DNA of 34,292 nucleotides from Lachnospiraceae bacterium (GTDB lineage Bacteria; Bacillota; Clostridia; Lachnospirales; Lachnospiraceae). Positions 21,109-29,813 of this stretch are shown one piece after another. The DNA is taken from NCBI GenBank assembly GCA_910574745.1, contig CAJTCE010000036.1:1-34292 (forward strand), read 5' to 3'. Position 1 is the stretch's first letter. The number at the start of each line of letters is the position of its first letter. The notes under the pieces were generated by a model. It was not told where the DNA came from, did no database searches, and worked only from the letters and a program-made list of their open reading frames with translations. Position numbers and translations under genes: made by a program.

Positions 21109-23205
21109 ATGAGGACAAACATGATTTTGGCGTTTTTGGTCTTTTATCCCATGATAGGCGCTTTTGTTTCTTATATCATAGGGCGTTTTCATAAAACGGC
21201 AAGGGACTATTTTGCGGATATCATTGTGATCAGTGAGTTTGCGGTAACGCTGTATTTGTTCTGCACTTTTAACGGCAGCAGCATCCGGAGCTTTTCCATA
21301 GACTCCTTTGCAGGTCTTGGTATCGGCTTTGTAATGGACGGCTTTAGCAGCGTTTATGCTTTGGCGGCGGCGGTTATGTGGATGATGACAACGGTGTTTT
21401 CCAAGGAATATTTTAAGCATTATCACAACAGAAACCGTTATTATCTGTTTATGCTGCTGACTCTGGGCGCTACCATGGGCGTTTTTCTGTCAGCAGATTT
21501 GTACACCACCTTTATTTTCTTTGAAATGATGTCCTTTACTTCTTATGTGTGGGTTGCCCATGACGAAAGAAAGGCTTCCCTGCGCGCTGCGGAAACCTAT
21601 CTTTCGGTGGCGGTTATCGGCGGCATGGTCATGTTAATGGGATTGTTTCTCCTTTACCATGAGTTGGGAACGCTGGAAATCGCATCTCTTTTAAAGCTGG
21701 CGGAAGCATGTGAAAATAAGACTATGCTATATGTGGCAGGAGGATGCATTACTTTAGGCTTTGGCGCAAAAGCAGGCGTATTTCCGCTGCATATATGGCT
21801 GCCTAAGGCGCATCCCGTTGCGCCGGCGCCGGCATCCGCCCTGTTATCCGGAATCTTAACCAAATCCGGTGTTTTCGGTATGCTTGTAGTAAGCTGTAAC
21901 TTACTCTATGGAGACGGGGATTGGGGCAGCGTCATTTTGCTTTTAGGCTGCATTACGATGTTTGGAGGCGCGCTTCTTGCTCTGTTTTCTGTGGATTTAA
22001 AAAGAACGCTGGCATGTTCTTCCATGTCCCAGATCGGTTTTGTAACGGTGGGTATCGGAATGCAGGGACTTTTGGGAGAAGAGAACACAATGGCGGCAAT
22101 GGGAACGGTTCTTCATATGGTTAACCATTCCCTGATCAAGCTGGTGCTTTTTATGGCGGCAGGCGTGGTATTTATGAACATCCATATGCTCAATCTGAAT
22201 GAAATCAGAGGATTTGGCAGAAAGAAGCCTTTGCTGCATTTCATTTTCCTTATGGGTGCTTTGGGAATCGGCGGTATTCCGCTCTGGAACGGCTATATCA
22301 GCAAGACTCTTCTTCATGAAAGCATTGTGGAATATACACATCTGCTGAAAGAGGGCGTGCTTATGCCCGCCATGTTCGGTATAAACGTCATGAAGTGTAT
22401 TGAGTGGATTTTCTTAATAAGCGGCGGTATGACCGTTGCCTATATGGTCAAGCTTTATGTGGCGGTGTTTGTGGAGAAAAATGCCGATACAAAAAGGCAG
22501 GAGCAGTTTGACGGGATGAAGCATTATATGAACCTGCAAAGTAAGCTTGCACTTACCGTCAGTGCGGTTTTCCTGCCCCTTATGGGGGTTGTTCCGGGCG
22601 TTGTCATGGATTTTCTGGCAGGACGGAGCATCGGTTTTATGAATGCGGAGGCTTTAGGAGAACCGGTTCATTATTTCAGCCTGGGTAATTTGAAAGGAGC
22701 CGCTGTTTCTGTTATAATTGGAGCAGCTTTGTACAGTTTGGTTGTACGTCCCCTTTTGATGAGAAGAACGGAAACCGGAAAAATCTATGTGAATCTCTGG
22801 CCTTCCAGGCTGGATTTGGAGGAGCGGTTCTATCGTCCCCTCATTGCCTGTGTGTGTGTTTTAGGAGGTTTCTTCTCCAGAATCTGCGACAGCTTTGTGG
22901 ATGGCGTAGTCGTTTTGCTTAGAAAAACCGTTTACCGGGATATGCCCCTTCCCTTTGAATTATCGGAAGGAACTTTATTTACCTATCAGTTAGGCAGGCT
23001 GTTGAACAAAATCGAGGGATGGCTTGAGAAGAAATTTCCCAGCAAAAAGCGTAAGCACCATGAATTTATCCATGAGCTTGCCATGATTCATTTAGAGATA
23101 CGCGAAAACAGAATGGTCATTACCAGAAGTCTTTCCTTTGGACTGATACTGTTTTGCGTGGGACTTATTTTAACGACCATTTATTTGCTGATGGTTTATA
23201 AATAA
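21109..23205 (+). CDS. antiporter subunit 4, large, NuoL/HyfB-like
   Basis: The largest antiporter-like subunit at 698 aa. The core has E139 (IFFEMMSF), K221 and H228 (GFGAKAGVFPLHIWLP), a Lys in SGILTKSG, and a Lys in GYISKTLLHE. After about residue 470 it carries about 230 extra residues: a helix pair, a soluble segment (NLWPSRLDLEERFYRPLIAC), a charged region (KKFPSKKRKHHEF) and a last TM helix (about 675-695). Such extensions resemble the lateral-helix part of NuoL or of Mbs/Mbh subunits and may clamp the other modules. GGAGAATGGAG precedes the ATG. It ends the operon. Confidence 0.9.
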   Translation: MRTNMILAFLVFYPMIGAFVSYIIGRFHKTARDYFADIIVISEFAVTLYLFCTFNGSSIRSFSIDSFAGLGIGFVMDGFSSVYALAAAVMWMMTTVFSKEYFKHYHNRNRYYLFMLLTLGATMGVFLSADLYTTFIFFEMMSFTSYVWVAHDERKASLRAAETYLSVAVIGGMVMLMGLFLLYHELGTLEIASLLKLAEACENKTMLYVAGGCITLGFGAKAGVFPLHIWLPKAHPVAPAPASALLSGILTKSGVFGMLVVSCNLLYGDGDWGSVILLLGCITMFGGALLALFSVDLKRTLACSSMSQIGFVTVGIGMQGLLGEENTMAAMGTVLHMVNHSLIKLVLFMAAGVVFMNIHMLNLNEIRGFGRKKPLLHFIFLMGALGIGGIPLWNGYISKTLLHESIVEYTHLLKEGVLMPAMFGINVMKCIEWIFLISGGMTVAYMVKLYVAVFVEKNADTKRQEQFDGMKHYMNLQSKLALTVSAVFLPLMGVVPGVVMDFLAGRSIGFMNAEALGEPVHYFSLGNLKGAAVSVIIGAALYSLVVRPLLMRRTETGKIYVNLWPSRLDLEERFYRPLIACVCVLGGFFSRICDSFVDGVVVLLRKTVYRDMPLPFELSEGTLFTYQLGRLLNKIEGWLEKKFPSKKRKHHEFIHELAMIHLEIRENRMVITRSLSFGLILFCVGLILTTIYLLMVYK

Positions 23206-23307
23206 GCAGATTTATATTTATGCCCTTTAGGGTATTTATGTCCTTTATAGGGGATTAAGAGATTTGTTTGCAGGGATTTTAATTGTAGGAATGTAAGGAA
23301 GAGCAAA

Positions 23308-24471
23308 ATGTATTCTATTTTACTGGTTATTATTTATCTGGCATTTATCAGTTTAGGGCTGCCCGATTCGCTTTTGGGAGCGGCGTGGCCCAGTATGCAG
23401 CCCGGATTGGGGGTGCCTGTTTCTTATGCGGGAGGAATTTCTGTTATTATTGCAGGAGGAACAATTATTTCCAGCTTATTTTCCAATTACCTGATCCACA
23501 AGTTAGGCACGGGTAAAGTGACGGCGATCAGCGTCGCAATGACGGCAGCGGCGCTTTTTGGCTTTTCCGTATCGGGCTCTTACTGGCAGCTTTGTTTGTG
23601 GGGGATTCCTTACGGACTTGGAGCAGGCAGCGTGGATGCGGCCCTTAACAACTTTGTGGCCCTTCATTATAAAGCAAAGCATATGAGCTGGCTTCACTGC
23701 TTCTGGGGCATCGGGGCAACGGCAGGACCGTACATTATGGGCTTTGTCCTGACAAGAGGACTTAGCTGGAATGCCGGCTACCGTACCATATCCGTTTTGC
23801 AGGTCATACTGACAGCAGTTCTGGTATTTACGTTGCCTTTGTGGAAGGAAAAAGGGGGAAGCGCCAAAGAAGAGGAAAAGCAGCAGCCTCTTTCCCCTTT
23901 ACAGGTTACAAAGCTTCCCGGAGCAAAGGGCGTATTGACAGGATTTTTCTGCTATTGTTCCGTAGAGGCCACAGCCGGGCTCTGGGCTTCCAGCTACATG
24001 GTAAACCGGGGGATTTCGGCGGAAACTGCGGCAAAATGGGCGGCGCTTTTTTATCTGGGGATTACATTAGGGCGTTTTATCTGCGGATTTGTAACTGCTA
24101 AGATAAATGATAAAAACATGATTCGCATAGGACAATTTTTGATTGCCTGCGGCATAGCTCTCTTATTTCTGCCATCCCATAACAAGCTGGCGTTTGCGGG
24201 GCTGATTTTAACGGGACTGGGCTGTGCGCCGGTATATCCAAGTTTGATTCATGCAACGCCAAAGACTTTTGGGGCGGATGTGTCCCAGTCTGTTATCGGG
24301 GTTCAGATGGCAAGCGCTTACGTGGGAACTACTTTTATGCCTCCGCTTTTTGGATTGCTGGTGGAAGTGCTGGGAATAGGCTTTTATCCGGCGTATCTGG
24401 TTATTTTTCTGGTGTTGATGGTGGTCATGTTGGAAAGTGTGAACCGGGTAAAGGGAACAGGGCGTGAATAA
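23308..24471 (+). CDS. MFS transporter
   Basis: A 387-aa, 12-TM major facilitator protein. The N-terminus, LAFISLGLPDSLLGAAWPSM, resembles the FucP/YfkF-like clade of sugar or unknown-solute carriers. An RG-type loop follows the second helix, as HKLGTGKVTAIS. Residues about 183-205 form the charged central loop (KEKGGSAKEEEKQQ). The second half has FYLGITLGRFICGFVTAKI, a mirror of motif A. AAGGAAG lies before the ATG. There is no clear terminator between it and the antiporter operon, and no partner gene suggests a substrate. Confidence 0.88.
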   Translation: MYSILLVIIYLAFISLGLPDSLLGAAWPSMQPGLGVPVSYAGGISVIIAGGTIISSLFSNYLIHKLGTGKVTAISVAMTAAALFGFSVSGSYWQLCLWGIPYGLGAGSVDAALNNFVALHYKAKHMSWLHCFWGIGATAGPYIMGFVLTRGLSWNAGYRTISVLQVILTAVLVFTLPLWKEKGGSAKEEEKQQPLSPLQVTKLPGAKGVLTGFFCYCSVEATAGLWASSYMVNRGISAETAAKWAALFYLGITLGRFICGFVTAKINDKNMIRIGQFLIACGIALLFLPSHNKLAFAGLILTGLGCAPVYPSLIHATPKTFGADVSQSVIGVQMASAYVGTTFMPPLFGLLVEVLGIGFYPAYLVIFLVLMVVMLESVNRVKGTGRE

Positions 24472-24570
24472 CAGAGTATCTTATATAGATCAAACTGGCG
24501 GCTCGTGCAAAAAGCGTGGAAGAATTCAGCAGCCGGATGTGATAACAATAAAAGGAAAGCAGGTAAGGTT

Positions 24571-25206
24571 ATGGGAGAATTTAAGAAAAACGATGATGTA
24601 AATATGCAGGGGTGGAAAGCAATCGAGGAGGCGGTTGAAAAACTGTATGGCGGAGAACCGCAGCAGATTGAGCATTATGGCGTGCTGATGCCGTGGAGAC
24701 TGGGCGGCAACGATCCCTTAGACGGTATCAGTATATTTGACGGCGGGGAATATTATCATTTTGTGACCTTCGGCCTTTCCGAGCTTTATGAAAAGGAGAC
24801 AAACGATCCGGACTACAGCGGCTTTGGTTTTGAATTTACCATAAAGCTGAAAAAATCCTGCGTAGAAGATGAGGAAGGAGAACTGCGGTGCATGGCGGGG
24901 ATTCTTCAGGCATTAGCCAGGATATCCTATAAAGAAGGCGATATTTTTGCACCGGAAGAGTATATTTATACGGGGCAGACAGCCGGAATGGATATAGAGC
25001 AGAAATCCGCTATTACAGGGTTTATTACCAAAGAAGATGAGTTGGGAGAGATTATGACGCCCAACGGAAAACTGCAGTTTGTACAGTTGATTGGCGCTAC
25101 AGATGCAGAGCTCAAGATGCTTGTGGACAAGAAAATGACGGTTGCGGAACTGGCAAAAAAAATAGGAACCGATTTAACGGATTATGACAGAAAGTCCGTA
25201 ATATAA
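24571..25206 (+). CDS. suppressor-of-fused (SUFU) domain protein
   Basis: A 211-aa soluble protein of the SUFU family. Key patterns: QQIEHYGVLMPWRLGG (about 33-48), DPLDGISIFDGGEYYHFVTFG (about 50-70, split by residues), SELYEKETNDPDYSGFGFEFT, and the C-terminal MTPNGKLQFVQLIGATDAEL. In bacteria this fold is found as stand-alone proteins and as immunity proteins of polymorphic toxins; no toxin is seen here. ATG 24571 is preferred over 24505, whose extra 22 residues are not SUFU-like; AAGG and AGGTAAGG lie just upstream. A terminator follows. Confidence 0.85.
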   Translation: MGEFKKNDDVNMQGWKAIEEAVEKLYGGEPQQIEHYGVLMPWRLGGNDPLDGISIFDGGEYYHFVTFGLSELYEKETNDPDYSGFGFEFTIKLKKSCVEDEEGELRCMAGILQALARISYKEGDIFAPEEYIYTGQTAGMDIEQKSAITGFITKEDELGEIMTPNGKLQFVQLIGATDAELKMLVDKKMTVAELAKKIGTDLTDYDRKSVI

Positions 25207-25222
25207 TAAATACATCAAAAAC

Positions 25223-25289
25223 CGAAGATGTTTATAAGCTTTTTCCAAACCACTGCCGGGACAAATCTTTTAAATATCTTCGCTTTTTT
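25223..25289. terminator. terminator between SUFU gene and histidine kinase
   Basis: CGAAGATGTTTA (25223-25234) pairs with TAAATATCTTCG (25271-25282) with one wobble across a loop of 36 nt, followed by C and a T6 run on the plus strand. The large loop makes it less certain. It serves the SUFU gene and overlaps the end of the convergent kinase gene. Confidence 0.55.
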
Positions 25290-26586
25290 ATCCAAGCTCC
25301 ACAATAAACGTACTTCCACCGCCCTCCGTATCCGTTACCCGGAGCTTTCCATGGTGCTGCTTTACAATGGTCTGTGCGATAGACAGTCCCAGCCCGAAGT
25401 GTTCCTTGGCATTGTGGGAGGCGTCCGCCCGGTAGAATCTTTCAAAAATCCGCTTTTTATCCTCATCGGAAATGCCGATTCCTGTATCCGCTACGGAAAT
25501 GATAAAATGTTTTTTTGCATGTTTGAGGGTTACCTGAATGCTGCCGCCCTCATTTGTATAGCTGATGGCATTGTGGACAAGAATGGAGAGAAGCTGTTCA
25601 ATTTTATGCTTATCGCAAATACAGAGGGGAAGGGAACTGTCGGGAAGGGTGGAGGTCAGTCGGATATTCTTTTCTTTTGCCACAGGTTCAAAGGTTTCCA
25701 CACTGTTTAAAACTAAAGTATCCAGCTCATGGGCTTCTTTATGAAGTTCCATTCCTCTGCTGTCAAAGTCTGCAAGAGACAGCATTTCTGACAACAGGCG
25801 CTTCATAACGCTGCCTTCCTGTCTGATCGTATGGCAGAACTGCTCCTGCTTTTCCCTGCCGCTTTCCGGAATCAGGGCGGCACAGGATAAAATAACAGAA
25901 AGGGGCGTGCGCAGCTCGTGGGAAGCGGAAGCGATAAAGGAATTCTGTTTTTTCTGGCTTTCTACAACAGGCTGTAGCAGATGTCTTGTAAAACGGTAAA
26001 AAAACAGATAGAGAAGAGCTAATGCCAGCAGGTTAATGGTGGCAAACAGCATCCGCTGTCTGGAAAGCTGCTGATAAAAGGATGAAACAGGAGCCAGAAT
26101 GTAAGCGGTCAGGCTGCCGCTTTCCGCGGGGAGGTAAGCGACACAGGCATAATAATCCTGTCCCATGGGAAATTTGCCTTCCGGTAAGGTATAGATAAAT
26201 TCTAAATGATAAGAGGACAAAGAAGTGACCGTGGAACCGGGAATAATCTCATAAGACGACTGATAATATTCCTTTACTTTGTTAAGCAGCTCCATTCTTT
26301 CTTCATTTTCCACAATGTTTCCGTATAAAAGGGGAGAACCGTTATCTTCAATAAAAATCAGATACCGTCCGCCTGCCTCCAAAGAAGCCAGATAGTAGCT
26401 GGAAAGTACGGACTGGTTCTGAAGTCCGTTTAAGATATTATTCACGTCGTTTTGGAAAGCGTAGTAGTGATTTTCACGCATATTGCTTTCCGAGACATAG
26501 AGATATAAAAGCGTCATTGCAATGACAATGGCGCCGGTAACAGCAGTACATAACAAGGTAAGGCGTAAATGAACTTTTTTAATCAT
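25288..26586 (-). CDS. sensor histidine kinase with extracytoplasmic sensor domain
   Basis: A two-TM kinase of 432 aa. TM1 is about residues 8-31, a sensor domain about 32-177 with no recognised family, and TM2 about 179-198. The HisKA domain has H223 in SASHELRTPLS, and the HATPase domain shows N-box LVHNAISYTNEGG, G1 DTGIGIS, F-box IFERFYR, and G2 FGLGLSIA. It lies 11 nt downstream of the response regulator in the same minus-strand operon. It diverges from a substrate-binding/ABC operon and likely senses a solute or envelope state relevant to it. Confidence 0.93.
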   Translation of the reverse strand: MIKKVHLRLTLLCTAVTGAIVIAMTLLYLYVSESNMRENHYYAFQNDVNNILNGLQNQSVLSSYYLASLEAGGRYLIFIEDNGSPLLYGNIVENEERMELLNKVKEYYQSSYEIIPGSTVTSLSSYHLEFIYTLPEGKFPMGQDYYACVAYLPAESGSLTAYILAPVSSFYQQLSRQRMLFATINLLALALLYLFFYRFTRHLLQPVVESQKKQNSFIASASHELRTPLSVILSCAALIPESGREKQEQFCHTIRQEGSVMKRLLSEMLSLADFDSRGMELHKEAHELDTLVLNSVETFEPVAKEKNIRLTSTLPDSSLPLCICDKHKIEQLLSILVHNAISYTNEGGSIQVTLKHAKKHFIISVADTGIGISDEDKKRIFERFYRADASHNAKEHFGLGLSIAQTIVKQHHGKLRVTDTEGGGSTFIVELG

Positions 26587-26597
26587 AAAAGTATCCT

Positions 26598-27269
26598 CTA
26601 TACGTCAAGGCGGTAGCCTACGCCACGGATGGTGGTCAGGGTAAGCTTACTGCCTGCGGACTTCAGTCTCCTTCTTACAAAGAAAATATAGTTATCCAGA
26701 TTACCGTCTTCCACCTCTCCGTCGGGGCCCCATACCTTAGACAGTAAAACGGATCTTGGCATGATCTGTCCCGGATTTGACAGGAAGACTTCAAATAGAC
26801 TGCATTCCCTTTTAGACAGAGTAAGACTTAAATCAGGACCCGTCAAGATGCTTTCCGTCAAAGACAGGGAAATATCGCCCACCTTTAAAATATTCGTATC
26901 CTTCCATTTGGCAGGCCTTCTTTTTAAACAACGGATTCTGGCAAGCAGCTCTTCAAACTCAAAAGGCTTTACCAGATAATCATCAGCGCCTGCATCCAGC
27001 CCGTTTATTTTATCCTGCAGCTGCCCCAAAGCCGTAAGAAAAATAACAGGAGTCATAATATTCTTCTCCCGCATCCTTTTTAAAACCGTAAGCCCGTCCA
27101 CAACAGGAAGCATCCTATCCAGAAGAATCATATCATGAGCCTGTTCCATGATATAAAACATAGCATCCTCCCCGTCGTAACAGCAATCCGTTTCATATCC
27201 CGCATTTTTCAGCTGAATCGACAGCAGCTCACACAGTCTCCTATCATCCTCTACAATTAAAATTCTCAT
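26598..27269 (-). CDS. OmpR-family response regulator
   Basis: A 223-aa regulator. The receiver has acidic E7-D9, phospho-acceptor D51 in LLDRMLP, T79 and K101 (VKPFEFEELLARI). The C-terminal winged helix includes LTLSKRECSLFEVFLSN, the recognition segment NLDNYIFFVRRRLKSAG, and TIRGVGYRLDV. AAGGAAG lies before the ATG. Its probable target is the divergent promoter at 27475-27507, where two TTAGAGA boxes are one helical turn apart. Confidence 0.94.
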   Translation of the reverse strand: MRILIVEDDRRLCELLSIQLKNAGYETDCCYDGEDAMFYIMEQAHDMILLDRMLPVVDGLTVLKRMREKNIMTPVIFLTALGQLQDKINGLDAGADDYLVKPFEFEELLARIRCLKRRPAKWKDTNILKVGDISLSLTESILTGPDLSLTLSKRECSLFEVFLSNPGQIMPRSVLLSKVWGPDGEVEDGNLDNYIFFVRRRLKSAGSKLTLTTIRGVGYRLDV

Positions 27270-27433
27270 ATTAAACCATCACTTCCTTAAAATTATCATC
27301 CACAAAGGAGTTGCAAAGCTTCGAAGCAGGCGGCTGTAAAAAAACTTATGTTCGTAACCGCACAAGAAAAAGATGACAGATATCTCCCCCTGCCCGGTTT
27401 TTTACAGTCCTTCTGCCCCGACCTTGCAATTCA
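27270..27433. other. divergent intergenic region, left part
   Basis: This separates the response regulator from the lipoprotein gene. It contains a long-range inverted repeat CTGTAAAAAA (27334-27343) / TTTTTTACAG (27398-27407). No convincing -10/-35 pair for the minus-strand operon was found. No gene is seen. Confidence 0.45.
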
Positions 27434-27507
27434 TTTAAAGTATACCAAAATTTTCTTTAAAGTATCTCTAATTTTTAGAGAAAAGTTAGAGACAGATTTG
27501 CTATGCT
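27434..27507 (+). promoter_or_regulatory. repeat-rich promoter of the lipoprotein operon
   Basis: Elements in order: TTTAAAGTAT twice (27434-27443, 27456-27465; 22 bp apart), a perfect inverted repeat TCTCTAA-TTT-TTAGAGA (27465-27481), a second TTAGAGA (27486-27492) exactly 11 bp from the first, and a -10-like TATGCT (27502-27507) without a -35. The 11-bp direct repeat over the -35 position fits activation by an OmpR-family regulator. Confidence 0.6.
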
Positions 27508-27530
27508 CATGACATAAGGAGGCAGTAGCT

Positions 27531-29813
27531 ATGAAAAAACGTAAAATTTTATCTTTGTGTCTGGCAGTTCTGTTGTTGGTAATGACCGGATGCGGAAACA
27601 AAGAAGAAGGGGGAACTTCCGGTATTCTTTCCGGGAATACAGATGGCGTTCAGGCAGAAGGGCGTCCTGCGGAGAGTAACCCCAATGTAGTTGAAAATGC
27701 AAAAGGAAGATTTTTGGAATCGGATGTGACGATGCCGGAAACAGTTGATGGGGTCAAAGCTATGGAGAGGCTGGAGGACGGAAGGATAGCTTGCTTTGAC
27801 GGCTTTTCAGGCATGTACATTTCTGAGGATAACGGCGAAAGCTTTTCCATGAAACAGATAGCGGTTATGGATGAGATCCTGAAAAACCAGTATTATGTAT
27901 CCGGTGCAGCCATTGGAAAAGACGGGAGTCTTTTAATTATATGTTATAAGGAAGATGGCAATCTGGTTATTTATGTGGATAAAGACGGAAATGAAGTATC
28001 CCGGTTTAAGGAAGAGCAATATATGTTCACTTATTCCTTTTTATCGGACAAAAGGCTGGTAGGCGGCAGCAGTGACGGCGTATACGAAATTAATCCGGAG
28101 AACGGATCTGTAACCAAGCTTTGTGACAGTAAAGCCAGTGTACAGTATATAAAGCAGGTGGGGGATTATCTGTATCTGGCGGGAGATACAGGAATTGAAT
28201 GCTATAATCTGACCGCAAAAAGCTTTGAAAAGGATGATGTTTTAGAGCAGTTTATCAAAGCGGATTTAAACTATGGAAATGCGGACTCTTATCCTATTCT
28301 TATATGCGAAGGAGATACGGAGGATTCCATGTATGTTTTGAGCCAACAGGGATTGTTCCGCCATGTTATAAAAGGCAGCATTATGGAAGAGGTAATTAAA
28401 GGGAGCCTGGCAAGCATGGGAAGCCCGGCTTATTACCTGAGCGGGATGGCATTTTTGGACAAGGAAAACCTGTTAATCTGCTATAACGGAAATCTGATGA
28501 AAGCATATAAGTATAATCCTGATATCTCAGCAATTCCGGAGCATGAACTGTCAGTTTACAGCTTAAGGGAGAATGGCGCCTTAAGGGTGGCCATTAATCT
28601 GTATCAGCAGGCAAATCCCGATACCTATTTAAACTATGAGGTGGGAATGACAGGAATGGATGGAATCACGAGAGAGGATGCCGTACGTAACCTGAATACC
28701 GCTCTTTTAAGCGGGGACGGACCGGATATTCTGGTGCTGGATGGACTTCCCATTGAATCTTATATAGAAAAGGGAATCCTGATGGATTTATCGGCTGATA
28801 TCAGTGCTAAGAATCCGTCCGGTTCCTTATATGAAAATATTACAAATTCCTATAAAAATGATAAAGGTATCTGTGCGGTTCCTACGTTTTTTGCTTTTCA
28901 TCTCTGTGCAGGAGAGGATGTAAGCGGAATCGATAATCTGACGGCGCTGGCGGATAAGGTGGAAGACTTGCGGAGAGAAAATCCGGAAGGGAATATCGTG
29001 GGCTCCTATCTGGAAAAAGAGATTGTAACAAGGCTGTATGATATTTCATCCCCGGGTTTTATAAAAGAGGACGGTTCTATCGACAAGGAGAGTCTTACGA
29101 ATTACCTGACTCAGGCAAAGAGAATCTGGGATGTGGAAAGTGAAGACCTGGATGCGGAAAAAGTAAAGCAGAGAGCGGAAAACAGTGATTATTTTGCAGA
29201 GATGCTGGGAAGAGACGACTGGTGTTCACGAGTGGGGATGTATGACACAGGGTATATGTCGGGAGAGTGTCGGATCATCTTTGGAGAAGAGGACTCCATA
29301 GCGTGGGGATATACAGACGTTTATTCTGTATTTAAGACGCTTAACGAGGAAATGGATATCAGGGTACTGAGCGGATTTTCCGGAAATGTTTTTATTCCCA
29401 AAACAGTTATGGGTGTTAACGCATCAGGTTCACAAAAGGAGGTTGCGGCGGATTTTGTCATGAGTATGCTTTCCAAAGAGCTTCAGACAGAGGCCAGAAA
29501 CGATGGATTTCCGGTAAACAGAGAGGCGGTTGCAGAACAGCTTGAAGAGTATGAACCGGAGGAAACCTACGGATGGACTTCCTCGTCTGATGAAGACGGC
29601 AACATGATTGATCTGGAGATTAAATGGCTGGATGAAGCAGAGCGGGCCCGGTTCGAGACAATGCTTGAAAGTCTGGATACGCCTGCAAAACTGGATGAGA
29701 ATGTCAAGGATACTGTAATAGACGTAGGCGCAGATGTATTAAAAGGACGTATGAGCGTAGATGAAGGAGTTAATGAAATCGTTAATAGGGTTCAGATCTA
29801 TCTTGCGGAATAA
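27531..29813 (+). CDS. lipoprotein: propeller-like region fused to substrate-binding domain
   Basis: A 760-aa exported lipoprotein. The signal peptide ends in lipobox VMTGC (C21). After a low-complexity linker, about residues 60-335 form repeated beta-strand units with an Asp-box-like SEDNGESF (98-105) and turns such as KDGSLLI, suggesting a beta-propeller. From about 345 on (SLRENGALRVAINLYQQANP, GDGPDILVLDGLPIESYIEKG, SDYFAEMLGRDDW) it matches family-1 (SBP_bac_1) solute-binding proteins of carbohydrate ABC importers. It would capture a ligand outside the membrane for the two permeases that follow. AGGAGG precedes ATG 27531. The ligand is unknown; an extra propeller is unusual for this family. 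Confidence 0.88.
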   Translation: MKKRKILSLCLAVLLLVMTGCGNKEEGGTSGILSGNTDGVQAEGRPAESNPNVVENAKGRFLESDVTMPETVDGVKAMERLEDGRIACFDGFSGMYISEDNGESFSMKQIAVMDEILKNQYYVSGAAIGKDGSLLIICYKEDGNLVIYVDKDGNEVSRFKEEQYMFTYSFLSDKRLVGGSSDGVYEINPENGSVTKLCDSKASVQYIKQVGDYLYLAGDTGIECYNLTAKSFEKDDVLEQFIKADLNYGNADSYPILICEGDTEDSMYVLSQQGLFRHVIKGSIMEEVIKGSLASMGSPAYYLSGMAFLDKENLLICYNGNLMKAYKYNPDISAIPEHELSVYSLRENGALRVAINLYQQANPDTYLNYEVGMTGMDGITREDAVRNLNTALLSGDGPDILVLDGLPIESYIEKGILMDLSADISAKNPSGSLYENITNSYKNDKGICAVPTFFAFHLCAGEDVSGIDNLTALADKVEDLRRENPEGNIVGSYLEKEIVTRLYDISSPGFIKEDGSIDKESLTNYLTQAKRIWDVESEDLDAEKVKQRAENSDYFAEMLGRDDWCSRVGMYDTGYMSGECRIIFGEEDSIAWGYTDVYSVFKTLNEEMDIRVLSGFSGNVFIPKTVMGVNASGSQKEVAADFVMSMLSKELQTEARNDGFPVNREAVAEQLEEYEPEETYGWTSSSDEDGNMIDLEIKWLDEAERARFETMLESLDTPAKLDENVKDTVIDVGADVLKGRMSVDEGVNEIVNRVQIYLAE

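Noticed and set aside
13804-23205. Membrane arm of a group 4 hydrogenase or complex I
   Set aside because: No NiFe large or small subunit, NuoH-like or ferredoxin-like gene is present in or beside the operon, so I call it antiporter-type.
23206-23307. Terminator after the antiporter operon
   Set aside because: Short CCCTTTAGGG and CCTTTATAGG hairpins are present but weak and not followed by a T-run.
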